A DNA stretch of 64,000 bases from VXNJ01 sp965249595 (GTDB lineage: Bacteria > Chloroflexota > UBA11872 > VXNJ01): contig OZ252242.1 in assembly GCA_965249595.1 (NCBI GenBank), forward strand, positions 1,984,001 to 2,048,000, written 5' to 3'. The notes beneath the pieces are model-generated. The model worked only from the letters and a program-made list of their open reading frames with translations. It had not been told where the DNA came from and did no database searches. Each line of letters starts with the position of its first letter. Positions within the stretch are counted from its first letter, which is position 1. A program made the translations under genes and the position numbers. Positions 52,340-61,529 of the stretch are shown here, piece by piece.

Positions 52340-53821
52340 TTGCTAGATGCGGCAGGGGTGGACCCGCGACGCGGTGATCCCGGACCGACCGACCAGGGTG
52401 AGCAACTCTTGCGGCCCAAATGGGGTCAGATCAGCGTGATCGCCCTTTCCATCTTCGTGATGACTATCGATTTTTCGTCAATCGGCGTTGCCCTGCCCTC
52501 GATCGCCCGCCAGTTTGGAGTTGACTTACCGGCCGCGCAGTGGGTCATCCTGGCCTCGATATTGACCATGGCCGCGGTGATTATTCCCTGCGGTCGCCTC
52601 GCCGATCGATTCGGCCGGCGACGACTGGCGCTGACCGGATTGACAGCGTATGGGACGCTCGCGGTGGTGGCGGCGTTGAGTCCGACATTGTCTTTTCTGA
52701 TCGCGGTCCGCGTAATTCAATCGTTGGGCGCGGCATTGGTTCAAGCGAACGCATTGGCCCTGCTGGCCAATTCATTTCCAGTGTTTCAACGCGGTCGCGC
52801 GATGGGCGTTAACGGCACGGTTATTGCGGCCGGACTGTTGGCCGGCCCGATCATCGGCGGGCTACTTACCGGATTCTTCGGTTGGCGTTTCGTGCTGCTT
52901 GCCATCGCCCCGTTGGCGCTGGTTGCCGTGATATTGGGCTGGCGCTATCTGCCCAAGTGGCAGTCCGGATTGACCGCGTCCAGATTTGACTGGATTGGGG
53001 CAGTGCTGATGATTCTCTGGACCGGCCCGCTGGTGCTCGCGCTGAACATGATCGCTGTGGCTGGGCCACTTAGCCCGATCGTGATAGCCAGCACGGGCAC
53101 GGGGGCAATCAGTCTGTTCGCGTTCATAGTCCGACAACTCAGGGCGGAAGCGCCATTGGTCGATCTGAGGGTACTAAAGATTCCAAGATTTAGCCTTGCT
53201 ATCATCTCCGGCTGGGCGGGGTTCGCAGTTATCGGCGCCCAATTGCTCATGACTCCGTTCCTGCTAGACCAGGTGTTAGCGCTCCAACCGCAGCTTGCCG
53301 GAATCATCATTGCTTGCTACCCGCTAGGGGCAGTTCTGGTTGCATTTCGGGCCGGCGCTTTTGTCGATCGCTTCGGCGAACGCATTCCAGCGGTGGCCGG
53401 ACTGTTGGTGATGGGGTCGGGACTGCTGTTGCTAGTTGGCCTGGGACCCGAATCTCAGCCTTGGGAGGCGGCGGTTCGCCTGTTTTGGGCCGGGCTCGGC
53501 CAGGGCCTATTCGCTTCACCCAACGCCGCTTCGATCATGGGTGCCCTGCCGGCTCGCCAAGCAAATCTGGCGTCCGCCAGCAACACTTGGATGCGAACGC
53601 TGTCGGTCGCCGGCGGTCAAGCCGTGGCCGGTTTGGCCTTTGCCAGCGTGGTCTTCTCCCTGAGCAGTGTCGACGAGGCCCTCACGGCCCCACCCTCGAT
53701 AACTCGCTGGGGCTATGCGGCCGTTTTCGCTGGCGGCGCCGCAATATGCGCTTTGGGTGCTCTACTCGCCGCCGTTCGGCCCAACCAACTTCAGACCGGC
53801 CAGTCCTCACACCCGTTTTAG
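52340..53821 (+). CDS. MFS transporter, DHA2 type, tandem paralog
   Basis: 493 residues from TTG 52340, the codon directly after the upstream stop. DHA2 features are GRLADRFGRRRLALTG (motif A) and MGVNGTVIAAGLLAGPIIGG (motif C). It aligns along its length with the preceding gene, for example PNAASIMGALPARQANLASA against PNSSSIMGSLPRSQ, so the pair is a tandem duplication. Its TAG overlaps the converging citrate synthase stop within TTAG, leaving no intergenic space. Confidence 0.9.
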   Translation: MLDAAGVDPRRGDPGPTDQGEQLLRPKWGQISVIALSIFVMTIDFSSIGVALPSIARQFGVDLPAAQWVILASILTMAAVIIPCGRLADRFGRRRLALTGLTAYGTLAVVAALSPTLSFLIAVRVIQSLGAALVQANALALLANSFPVFQRGRAMGVNGTVIAAGLLAGPIIGGLLTGFFGWRFVLLAIAPLALVAVILGWRYLPKWQSGLTASRFDWIGAVLMILWTGPLVLALNMIAVAGPLSPIVIASTGTGAISLFAFIVRQLRAEAPLVDLRVLKIPRFSLAIISGWAGFAVIGAQLLMTPFLLDQVLALQPQLAGIIIACYPLGAVLVAFRAGAFVDRFGERIPAVAGLLVMGSGLLLLVGLGPESQPWEAAVRLFWAGLGQGLFASPNAASIMGALPARQANLASASNTWMRTLSVAGGQAVAGLAFASVVFSLSSVDEALTAPPSITRWGYAAVFAGGAAICALGALLAAVRPNQLQTGQSSHPF

Positions 53822-54945
53822 TTGGTGGCGACCCGCTGAGCCATCAGCACGTAGTCGCGCTCCGGGGATCCGGTGTAGGTCAACCGGGGACGAATAATTC
53901 GATTGTTGGCAACCTGCTCAATGACATGGGCAGTCCAGCCAGTCATGCGCGATATTGCAAAGATCGGCGTGAATAGCTCGGTCGGGAACCCGAGATTTTT
54001 GTATACGCTGGCCGAATAAAAGTCGACGTTGGCATTGAGATTTTTCTCGCGCATCATCACCATTTCAATAACTTCGGATAGCTCGTAAATCGAGGTATCG
54101 CCGACATCCTCACAAAGCTGGCGTGACATTCCCTTTAATACCCGGGCCCGCGGATCGGTCGTTCGGTAGACGGCGTGACCGAAACCCATCACCAGCTCGC
54201 GGCGGCGCAGGCGGGTGAGCACCGCCTCTTCGGCGCGCTCCGCCAACCCGATCTCCGCCAACATTTGCAAGGCTCCGGCGTTGGCGCCGCCGTGCAACGG
54301 GCCTTTTAGGGCGCCGATTGCACCGGTGATCGCCGAGTGCAAGTCGCTAAGGGTCGCGGCAATAACGCGGCCCGCGAAAGTCGATGCGTTCAGTTCATGT
54401 TCGGCATGGAGGATCAGGGCAATATCGAGACTGCGCTCAGCAACCGCGGAAGCGCGTTGACCGTTAAGTTGATAGAGGAAATTGGCCGCGAAATTCAATT
54501 GCGGATCCGGGTCAATGATGTCTTGGCCGTTAGCGATTCGCCAAGCACCGGCCACAATCGAGGCGGTGTGCGCGGTCAGTGCTTCTGATTTGCGCCTTAA
54601 CGCAGGGATCGAATCGTCGTCAAAGCCCGCATCGTAACCGCCCAGTGCCGATACCGCAGTGCGCAGGGAATCTATGACCTGGGCTCGACCACCGGCGCGA
54701 ACAATATCCCAAACCGGGCCCGGCACCGTGGTGGAAGCCAGCCGCTTTTGCAGGCCATCAAGCTCTTTCTCAAAGGGCAGCCGTCCGTGCCAGAGCAGAA
54801 ATGCAACTTCTTCAAAAGTAGATTCTTCGGCCAATTGCTCAATTGGGTAGCCGTAATAACGCAAGATCCCGGCTTTTCCATCTAGAAAACATATGTCCGA
54901 TGATCCGGCTATGGCATCGCGCAAGCCAGCAGATTTTTTTGCCAA
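53818..54945 (-). CDS. Citrate synthase
   Basis: 375 residues, the length of the compact bacterial/archaeal (type I, dimeric) citrate and 2-methylcitrate synthases. Catalytic landmarks are LILHAEHELNASTFAGRVIA (first His), HGGANAGALQML (second His region), MGFGHAVYRTTDPRARVLKG, and VDFYSASVYKNLGFPTELFT (catalytic Asp). The start is a TTG preceded by GGGAGG at close spacing. It condenses oxaloacetate with acetyl-CoA; propionyl-CoA use cannot be excluded from sequence alone. Confidence 0.94.
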   Translation of the reverse strand: MAKKSAGLRDAIAGSSDICFLDGKAGILRYYGYPIEQLAEESTFEEVAFLLWHGRLPFEKELDGLQKRLASTTVPGPVWDIVRAGGRAQVIDSLRTAVSALGGYDAGFDDDSIPALRRKSEALTAHTASIVAGAWRIANGQDIIDPDPQLNFAANFLYQLNGQRASAVAERSLDIALILHAEHELNASTFAGRVIAATLSDLHSAITGAIGALKGPLHGGANAGALQMLAEIGLAERAEEAVLTRLRRRELVMGFGHAVYRTTDPRARVLKGMSRQLCEDVGDTSIYELSEVIEMVMMREKNLNANVDFYSASVYKNLGFPTELFTPIFAISRMTGWTAHVIEQVANNRIIRPRLTYTGSPERDYVLMAQRVATN

Positions 54946-55019
54946 GAATCCTCCCGTTTGGGCACAGAATCATCATAATTGACCGCTCAGCGCCAACTCT
55001 TTAAATCAACTCCTGACTA

Positions 55020-55427
55020 TTGCATTACGACGGCTATCTACACACCGATGGCGCGGCTCGCGGCAACCCCGGACCGGCAGCGGCCGGGGCCGTTGTCGCC
55101 GGCCCGGACGGTTCGGAATTGGGTCGTGCGCAGCTGTATTTGGGTAAGGCTACCAACAATCAGGCCGAATATTTGGCCCTGCTGCTGGGGCTAGACCTAG
55201 CCCATCGGCTGCAACTTGCAACGATCTGTTGCCGTCTCGATTCCGAACTGTTGGTCAAACAGCTCAATGGCCAATACCGCATCAAGCATCCGCGCCTGCG
55301 TGAATTGGCCGACAAGGTCAAAGTCCTTGTGGGCAAATTCGACGCGGTCGGGTTTGAGCATGTACGCCGCTCGCACAATCAAGCTGCCGACGGATTGGCC
55401 AACGCGGCCATCGATGCCTTCATGTAG
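55020..55427 (+). CDS. rnhA: Ribonuclease HI family protein
   Basis: 135 residues with the RNase H fold and all acidic catalytic positions: LHTDGAARGNPGPAAAG (Asp), NNQAEYLALLLGL (Glu), CRLDSELLVKQLNGQYRIKH (Asp) and RRSHNQAADGLANAAID (His/Asp). It cleaves RNA in RNA-DNA hybrids. The start is TTG 55020; no ATG fits. It resembles the short Bacillus YpdQ/Sulfolobus-type RNase HI more than the E. coli enzyme, lacking the basic protrusion. Confidence 0.9.
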   Translation: MHYDGYLHTDGAARGNPGPAAAGAVVAGPDGSELGRAQLYLGKATNNQAEYLALLLGLDLAHRLQLATICCRLDSELLVKQLNGQYRIKHPRLRELADKVKVLVGKFDAVGFEHVRRSHNQAADGLANAAIDAFM

Positions 55428-55897
55428 CCCAAGGCAGCCTTGAGCACATAAATTGGTCGTTTGGTCCACCGGCCACGAAAGAGCATTCGCCGTGCATCCG
55501 TTTGCAAGCCGTGGGTGGATCGCATTGCCTTGATAGGCCAATCCGAGCGGTGATCCCGCCACGTACCGGGTTCCCCGGTGCCGGGACAATTGCCAATGAC
55601 TTGGACATAGCTTTTGCAATGCGGCTCACCGCCAAATATTCGCCATTCTCTTTCGCTCACCGGATTCAATTGTGATAGGGATTACACCAAGTAATCACGG
55701 TTTTCGATCTGTGTCGTTGTCGAACGGATCCAATGTAGATGGGATCGGACGAACATGCCTTCGCCCCCAAAAAAGGAGCGGCCCAATATCAATTCTCACT
55801 TTTCCGACCGGCAGTGCGGCAGATCTTGGAAGGTAACGGCCTGGAGGACAAGATCCCGCTCTGGGCCATGTCCGACACCAGGGGTCAGGTAACGTGC
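55428..55897. other. Stretch without an assignable gene
   Basis: About 470 bases between the RNase H gene and a small minus-strand open frame. Several short frames overlap here on both strands, none with a recognisable domain. Composition is lower in G+C than in the neighbouring coding blocks, which fits non-coding or decayed sequence. Confidence 0.35.
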
Positions 55898-56179
55898 TTA
55901 GTCGAAATTCTCCGCGAGTGGCGCCGGAATAAGCCCGTATTCGGCTACCCCTACCGCGCGGGTCCGTTCCATCTGGCGGCTGTAATCGATGTAGGGGCCA
56001 AACTTCAGGCAGTGTGGGAATAGAATCCGCGTCGCCCGCAGCTCCGGATCTTCCTCGGTCCCGGTCACCTCATATACGGGCAAGTTAAAGCGCGCCAGCT
56101 TAGCCTCGGTGCCGAATGCGATTAATGGGTGGCCTGAATTGTCTATTCGGAAGAATACTGCCATTCTGATCAAATCCAA
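55898..56179 (-). CDS. Small hypothetical protein
   Basis: 93 residues (ATG 56179; ATG 56164 gives 88). The sequence is mixed polar/hydrophobic, with FFRIDNSGHPLIAFGTEAKL, FNLPVYEVTGTEEDPELRAT and FGPYIDYSRQMERTRAVGVA, and looks more protein-like than the overlapping plus-strand frame at 55739-56023. I recognise no family. It lies 35 bases downstream of the thioredoxin-like gene on the same strand. It could also be the remnant of a longer gene. Confidence 0.35.
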   Translation of the reverse strand: MDLIRMAVFFRIDNSGHPLIAFGTEAKLARFNLPVYEVTGTEEDPELRATRILFPHCLKFGPYIDYSRQMERTRAVGVAEYGLIPAPLAENFD

Positions 56180-56214
56180 TTGACCGGAAGTGAAGAATTG
56201 CTCAATATCGCCGG

Positions 56215-56640
56215 TTACGCCGAGGATTCAAGCACCGAACGCACCTGAACATCCAACTTCTCGAACGATGCCAGGCCGTAGTTCACGTACTGGATTGTGC
56301 CGCTAGTGACGATGACGGTGCTTGGCACCGTCAAGATTCGCATTCGCCTAGCAAGGTCCGCGTGCGCGAAAGTATCAATGTCGAGTACGCAAACCTTTCC
56401 CGCATACTGTGCGCTTATTGATTCAACAACCGGTTTCTGGGAGCGACGGCAAGTTTCACAAAATGCGTTGCCGAAGCTCAGGAGCGCGACAGGCGCCGAA
56501 GATGAGGGGATTGGGAGCGCGTCTCCGATGAATTCCAATCTAGCCTTGGAGGCGCATTGCCGCGCCCATAACCGCACCATCAGAATGACTACGGCTACCA
56601 TCGCAATTGCAACGAATAGGATTAGTGCTCGTTCAATCAA
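56215..56640 (-). CDS. Membrane-anchored thioredoxin-like protein
   Basis: 141 residues. An N-terminal transmembrane anchor (ALILFVAIAMVAVVILMV) is followed by a thioredoxin fold: VALLSFGNAFCETCRRSQKP with the redox pair C-E-T-C, VCVLDIDTFAHADLARRMRI, and the cis-proline segment ILTVPSTVIVTSGTI. It is expected to face outside the membrane as a disulfide oxidoreductase. The start is TTG 56640, nine bases after the DUF4395 stop. The pairing with DUF4395 is a known recurrent neighbourhood. Confidence 0.85.
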   Translation of the reverse strand: MIERALILFVAIAMVAVVILMVRLWARQCASKARLEFIGDALPIPSSSAPVALLSFGNAFCETCRRSQKPVVESISAQYAGKVCVLDIDTFAHADLARRMRILTVPSTVIVTSGTIQYVNYGLASFEKLDVQVRSVLESSA

Positions 56641-56649
56641 TTCGCTGCA

Positions 56650-57144
56650 TTACCCTGCTGGTTTTTGTCTGGTCAGGCGGCCAGCTAGGTGTCCAAATCG
56701 GTGGAAAACGAAACACAAAACGCAGAAGTCGAAAGCCGCGTCAAGCAGGATCATGAGTCCTACCGCCCCTGACAACGTCCAGGGTAGCCAACCCAATTGC
56801 GGAACTGACACCACTAGTACGGCGGAGGCGGCGAATACGACACCACCCAACACGCGCGCAATGCGGCGAGTTGCGCGATCTTCGACGGCCAGCCGCTTTG
56901 GCAACAGGCCGCTTGGTTGCAGCAGCGAAACAGTCAAAACTCGAAATGGATCAAATGGGCGCCAATATCGACCAAGCGCCATGCACGCAGCCGCAACAAT
57001 CAGCGATATCGCCCCAACTCCATTACCGGCCACAAACCCGACCGCTATCACAACGAGTACCGCGTACTGATGCACCTTTCGCGGCACAACGTCGACCCGT
57101 TCGAATTGGCTGCTGTCGCAGTCTTCGCTTGGCAATTCAGCCAC
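56650..57144 (-). CDS. DUF4395 family membrane protein
   Basis: 164 residues with four hydrophobic helices (YAVLVVIAVGFVAGNGVGAI, FAASAVLVVSVPQLGWLPW, LSGAVGLMILLDAAFDFCVL). The conserved PFDPFRVLTVSLLQPSGLLP region and a C-terminal DFCVLCF Cys pair are typical of DUF4395. Such proteins usually accompany thioredoxin-like partners, as here, and may pass electrons or sense thiols at the membrane (inference). It is the first gene of a two-gene operon. Confidence 0.8.
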   Translation of the reverse strand: MAELPSEDCDSSQFERVDVVPRKVHQYAVLVVIAVGFVAGNGVGAISLIVAAACMALGRYWRPFDPFRVLTVSLLQPSGLLPKRLAVEDRATRRIARVLGGVVFAASAVLVVSVPQLGWLPWTLSGAVGLMILLDAAFDFCVLCFVFHRFGHLAGRLTRQKPAG

Positions 57145-57383
57145 GACTAGAAACTCCCGAAATCGCCTAAATCAGTCAACACCGCGGCATTGTCTGTGAG
57201 ATTATCAGCATTTCCTGACTATTTAACGTAGATTCCTTAGTTATTCGTACAGATCACTATTTCCACAGTCGCGGGTGGGCAAGCTGGGCTGTATTTTGGG
57301 GCCTTGGAGCCAAATTCCCCGGTCATCAATTCGGTCGTCGACGTCAAAATGGACCAATCGCGGTACATGGCGCGGTCCGTGCC
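57145..57383. other. Interval between DUF4395 gene and transposase stub
   Basis: No intact gene. On the minus strand the transposase-stub frame continues past its stop into this interval as another open stretch with no recognised family (for example TELMTGEFGSKAPKYSP). This looks like fused debris. The DUF4395 promoter should also lie here. Confidence 0.35.
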
Positions 57384-57740
57384 CTATTGGAATTCAACGT
57401 TGATACCGACGTGACCGGTATCGGCAGACGGGGTTTTTGAAAGCAACCCAAGCGCCAGCGACTGTGAGGATTCGGTCGGTGGAGCCTTGCCATCGTGATC
57501 GGGAAAGGACTCCTTGACGGCCTCGCCGTAGATGCGGTATGTGGACTTGGTGGGCGGTACCGGATCAGGGCTCCCAGCATTGCCCAGCAATCGGGTTGCG
57601 TATTTGCCGTTGTAGCCAGACAGAGCTACGAACTCGTTCAGAATCGCGCCCTTCTCGATCTTGCTCGCCCGCGCATGGCGGCCCCTTAAGGCCGTTAGCA
57701 GATCCTTCCGCACCGCCCGGCTCAAACTCTTACCTGCCAT
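57384..57740 (-). mobile_element. Transposase N-terminal stub (DDE/integrase-core family)
   Basis: The first 70 or so residues match the helix-turn-helix start of a transposase with an integrase core. SRAVRKDLLTALRGRHARAS, then KGAILNEFVALSGYNGKYAT and RLLGNAG, then YRIYGEAVKES. After that the sequence abruptly changes to an unrelated proline- and serine-rich stretch ending at a stop, so the catalytic core is missing. The ATG is 16 bases from a pair of hairpin repeats that probably mark the element's end. Confidence 0.7.
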
Positions 57741-57755
57741 CGGTTGCCTCCGTAG

Positions 57756-57810
57756 AGATTTGGGTTACAAATCTAGTAAGGCAACGGCCCTGTTTGGGTT
57801 ACAAAAACAG
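57756..57810. repeat. Two hairpin-forming copies of TTTGGGTTACAAA
   Basis: The 13-base word TTTGGGTTACAAA occurs at 57759-57771 and 57793-57805, 34 bases apart. Each copy is embedded in its own inverted repeat: AGATTTG/CAAATCT (57756-57774) and CTGTTT/AAACAG (57790-57810). They lie just upstream of the transposase stub, so they may be the terminal or transposase-binding sites of that insertion sequence. Operators for its expression are an alternative. Confidence 0.6.
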
Positions 57811-58127
57811 TGAGTCAATGCGCCGAGCGACGATGAATGTCGTCTACCTTTACGTCGACTTAGGTCGCTAGTGCTGTGTTGGCTGTGTCCGAAAATCATT
57901 GTGTCTAGAGGCGGTCGAACACGCCGCAAACGCCAATCGACTCAAACCGCGGAGACGCCATTCCACTTTGGGACCTCACGCACTCGAATTAGTTTGGAGC
58001 TGGCGAGCACCGGAACGCGGCCCCGGTGAAGAATTACGAGCAGCGATACGTACCTAATCGTTCAACCGCAATCCATACGCCCGAAGCCGCCAAGCGAATG
58101 ATGGTTGATCAGTTTCAGGAAATTTGC
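57811..58127. other. Short gene-free interval upstream of the GNAT gene
   Basis: No recognised gene. The GNAT frame is open back to a GTG at 58026, but I prefer its downstream ATG. The promoter of the GNAT gene and the outer boundary of the insertion-sequence relic should be here; I see no clear target-site duplication. Confidence 0.35.
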
Positions 58128-58562
58128 ATGAGCGAGATCACCATCAAGCTGGTTGAAACCAAAGCCGAATTCAAGGGCGCCTTAACCGTCCGCGAACGCG
58201 TATTCGTACAAGAACAACAAATTCCTGCCGAAGTGGAACTCGACGAGGACGACGAAATCGCAATCCATGCCGTCGCCCTGCATCAAGGGAGAGTAGTCGG
58301 AACCGGCCGGCTGGTAATTGAGAATGACAGTTGGGCCCGGATCGGGCGTATGGCCGTAGATGAGAAATTCCGCCGGCAGGGAACCGGGGCGCGGGTCCTC
58401 GTATTTCTAGAAGATGCAGCCCGGGCCCAAGGATCTTACCGGTCCGTCCTTCACGCCCAGGAGTACATCAAGAGCTTTTACGCCCGGCGCGGTTATCGGG
58501 AGCACGGCGCAGCCTTCTTAGAAGTGGGCATTCCTCACATCGAGATGCACAAGCGCCTGTAG
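58128..58562 (+). CDS. GNAT family N-acetyltransferase
   Basis: 144 residues from ATG 58128 with CAGGA seven bases upstream. The GNAT fold opens with VRERVFVQEQQIPAEVELDE. HAVALHQGRVVGTGRLVIEN is strand 3-4, the acetyl-CoA pyrophosphate loop is IGRMAVDEKFRRQGTGARVL (the Q-x-x-G-x-G/A type motif), and HAQEYIKSFYARRGYREHGA closes it. It resembles the YjcF/ElaA branch. The acceptor is unknown. It is an intact monocistronic gene between two decayed zones. Confidence 0.9.
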   Translation: MSEITIKLVETKAEFKGALTVRERVFVQEQQIPAEVELDEDDEIAIHAVALHQGRVVGTGRLVIENDSWARIGRMAVDEKFRRQGTGARVLVFLEDAARAQGSYRSVLHAQEYIKSFYARRGYREHGAAFLEVGIPHIEMHKRL

Positions 58563-58808
58563 TCCAAACCTTTTAACCCCCTCCCATTTAATTGGTGGGC
58601 GCGATAGGCCAGGCTTTTCGCAAACAAGAATCGACGGAAAGCGTGCTGGGTTCGATTCAATCCTTATGTCAATTACTTGTGGCTTTTCGGACATTGCCGA
58701 GTGGCTTTATGTGAGGCTGATCCACTTGGCAGCTGGGGCCAGGTAGACCGCAATGGGCTCGACCCTGAACATTTCGCTTTGAAATTCCAAAGTTCGCCCT
58801 TTCCGCGC
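58563..58808. other. Upstream region of the third DHA2 transporter
   Basis: The transporter frame is open back to 58677, but those 44 residues look unlike the paralogs' N-termini. I read this as leader and promoter sequence. No distinct regulatory motif is recognised. Confidence 0.35.
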
Positions 58809-60263
58809 ATGAGCTTACACACGAGGTTCGCGCCACTGGTGATCGGATTCGTTTGTGTTTTTTTGGGGACCTATGACGCCACCGCCTGGGGAGTGGCTCT
58901 ACCGGCGGTCGCCAATCAACTTGAACTCGATCTGATCGTTGCGCAGTGGGTCGTATTGGCGCCAATAATCATAAATGCATCGCTGCTCTTAGCAATGGGA
59001 AACTTGGCCGACAAGGTCGGTCACCGGCGCGTTCTCTACTTCGGATTGGCAGTCTATGTCACTGGCGCCCTGTTGGTTACGCTCTCAAGCGGGTTCCTCC
59101 TTCTGATCGCTGCCCGGTTACTTTCCGGGATTTCGTTTGCCGTTCTCTTCACCGTCGGTCCGGCATTTACGGTGCGGGCGTTCGTGCCCGCCAAGCGGGC
59201 GCGGGCACTTGCAACCGTCGGTATTTGCAGCACTGTTGGTCTGACATCAGGCCCGTTGATTGGTGGATTGATCACCGCGCAGATTGGATGGCGCTACCTT
59301 TACGTGGTCCCATTGGTCATCCTGGCGGTCTGCCTGCTGGTGATCGTAATCGCGGTCCGCACCCGACTCTGTGAGCGGTTGTGGGAAACCCCGCGGCGCC
59401 TCCGGCGCCGGTTCGACCTTCCCGGGGCGGTCCTGATGTTGGTTTGGCTGGGTCCGTTGCTCTTTGCAATCACCTTGGGCAACACAAGAGGCTGGTTGAG
59501 CCCAGAGATCATAGCGGCGGCAACTGTCGGAGTTCTGGCACTTGCGGCGTTCTTCCGCCTTCAGCTGCGTGCGCCCGAACCCACCTTAAATTTCTACCTT
59601 TTCAAACTACGAGATTTCCGGTTGCCGGTCCTAGCCGCGTATCTGGGGTTCATGACGGGTACCGTGGGCTTCCTGTTGCTGCCGATTTACATGGCCCAGG
59701 TTCTCGGGTTGTCACCATTCCTGATCGGCGCGGTTTTCGCGGTAGGGCCGGCGATGACGTTCATCATGGCCCCCCTCGCGGGTATGTGGGCCGAACGATC
59801 TTCGCCGCGCCAGCCAGCGACGACAGGGCTACTCGTGATTGCGCTTGGGTCGGCTGCAACGTTGCTGCTACAGACTGATTCGCCGGTCTGGTTTCTGCTG
59901 ATCCTGTCGGCTTTGACCGGACTCGGATTCGGGGCATTCGAGTGGACGATCAGCGCTTCCATCGTGGGCTCGTTGCCAAGATCAATGCTTGGCTTGTCGG
60001 CCGCCTTTTTTGCCACTGCTCGCACGTTGGGTTTTTCCACTGGCCTGGCGCTTTGGGGGCTAGCGTTTACCCTTGTCGTTACCACGTATGCCGGGACCAC
60101 CGAAGCGCTCGCGGCTGACCCCGAGGACCTGTTGATCGGACTCCGCTTCTGCCTGGGGGCCAGCATCTTGATCGCCCTTTTTGCGGCTTTCCTGGCGATA
60201 CGCCAGCGTGACAATCCCGATGCCATCACGGAGGCTGAAATCACCGCGTTGCGCCCGCATTAA
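58809..60263 (+). CDS. MFS transporter, DHA2 type
   Basis: 484 residues from ATG 58809. Motif A is GNLADKVGHRRVLYFG, motif C is TVGICSTVGLTSGPLIGGLI, and the late helix segment is IVGSLPRSMLGLSAAFFATA. It is clearly related to the two tandem transporters at 50915-53821 (shared WGVALPAVANQLELDLIVAQ against VGVALPTIAHDLDVDLPAAQ) but more diverged. A hydrophilic Asp/Glu tail follows the last helix. Probable proton-driven exporter; substrate unknown. Confidence 0.88.
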   Translation: MSLHTRFAPLVIGFVCVFLGTYDATAWGVALPAVANQLELDLIVAQWVVLAPIIINASLLLAMGNLADKVGHRRVLYFGLAVYVTGALLVTLSSGFLLLIAARLLSGISFAVLFTVGPAFTVRAFVPAKRARALATVGICSTVGLTSGPLIGGLITAQIGWRYLYVVPLVILAVCLLVIVIAVRTRLCERLWETPRRLRRRFDLPGAVLMLVWLGPLLFAITLGNTRGWLSPEIIAAATVGVLALAAFFRLQLRAPEPTLNFYLFKLRDFRLPVLAAYLGFMTGTVGFLLLPIYMAQVLGLSPFLIGAVFAVGPAMTFIMAPLAGMWAERSSPRQPATTGLLVIALGSAATLLLQTDSPVWFLLILSALTGLGFGAFEWTISASIVGSLPRSMLGLSAAFFATARTLGFSTGLALWGLAFTLVVTTYAGTTEALAADPEDLLIGLRFCLGASILIALFAAFLAIRQRDNPDAITEAEITALRPH

Positions 60264-60405
60264 GGCCGGGAAAGGGAGCGTATTTGCGTGCGAATTGCCC
60301 GGGCACAACACCCGGGAGGCGAGGGTCGGCTTCCCATTCCGCGGCCCTGGATTCGATGCGCAATTGGGGAGCGAGTTGAATAAATCTATAGGATGGGGTC
60401 GGCGC

Positions 60406-60804
60406 ATGTCGAAAGCAAAACCTGACGATTCAACGCTTGTGGTCGTCCGCGGACACGACCGGCGATTGAATTCGAGTCGGGTGCGATGACCCGCATCGCG
60501 AAGCGTCCGGGGCGTTGACCGGGACCCAGAGAAATTCACCGTTTGGCGTGAACGATTTCTCCCGGGCATTGCTCGACTGGGCACTATAACCCGAACTGTG
60601 AAATTAATATTTTATGTCGCCTACCGCCAGGTGGTCATGCTCTCGGGAGCTGACCTGTCCATTGAAGCCGTAACCCGCCTCGGAGAAATGTCCTATGTCC
60701 CGCCCGGCGCAGCTCATCGGCCAGTCAACACCAGCGAAAACGAGTCACTGCGGTTGATCTTCGATCGCAACGCCCCAGTCGAATTTGCCGCGGAGGTGGA
60801 ATGA
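60406..60804 (+). pseudogene. Cupin-domain protein, multiply frameshifted
   Basis: Fragments in different frames reconstruct one small cupin. MSKAKPDDSTLVVVRGHDRR lies at the start (ATG 60406). FESGAMTRIA is next in another frame, then FGVNDFSRA. The first metal-binding motif GHCSTGHYNPNCE (about 60566-60605) follows in a third frame. LSGADLSIEAVTRLGEMSY and VPPGAAHRPVNTSENE come to the stop at 60804. Three or more shifts make it a certain relic. The last 68 codons are open from a GTG at 60598 but lack the first cupin motif. The function of the intact protein is unknown. Confidence 0.7.
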
Positions 60805-61529
60805 GTTAGCCGAATCGACTGCTGATCTTTCCTCCTCTCCCTGCAAATATGGGAGATCGAATTCACCAAGGCTCATGTAACCCAGCGCTTAGTGGCGACG
60901 CTGGCCGACTGAGTCATTCACGATCTTTCGTATTTCGATGAAAAGCCATGCAAAAGCGTTGCCGCGATGACGCGGTACAAGGAGGGACACTTTCGACTTT
61001 GTGGCGAAGCAGCGGATCAACCCCGGTGCGCCCGATCAGCAAGGTCGGCTAAACGGGTAGGAATCGCTGCGGGCCGAATCTACTCAAGTCAATGAGGGTG
61101 TGCTGATCGGCGTAGTTGCTGGCTGCTGAAGTGAAATTTGTTGGGCCGGTGGCCGAATTGAACTCAGATGACCTGCTGCTCGCCGGATTGTTTGTGACCG
61201 TCGTGATCCTATTTGCGGGTTCGATCGGCGCAGACGTAGCGATCTCCATTCGTGTGCGACCACGAATTAGAGTTCGTTTTCCCACGTTTCGTTGCGCCAC
61301 TTCCGAAGAGGGAATTGCGCGTTGATCGCCGAATCGGCTCCACCGCGCTCTTGCGCAATTCAATTCTTAACGGTAGTCGCCATTATGTCGAGTGTCGCAT
61401 CATGGCCGAACACCTGCCCTGTCGCCCCTAGTGATGGCGCCGCAGTCGGGCGCCGGGCAACGTCCCTCAGCGCTTGGGCCTGCAAGCGCAAATCGCCGGC
61501 ATCCTGATTGCGGCAGTGCGCAGGCACGT
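60805..61529. other. About 725 bases with no convincing gene
   Basis: One plus-strand frame (61116-61325, 69 residues) contains a single hydrophobic helix, LLLAGLFVTVVILFAGSIGA, and could be a small membrane protein. It has no homolog I can name and no clear ribosome-binding site. The rest shows only short random frames. Given the decayed genes on both sides this is probably debris. Confidence 0.4.

Noticed and set aside
55739..56023. Plus-strand frame of 94 codons
   Set aside because: It overlaps the more protein-like minus-strand frame at 55898-56179 and shows no domain or clear ribosome-binding site. Confidence in either is low.
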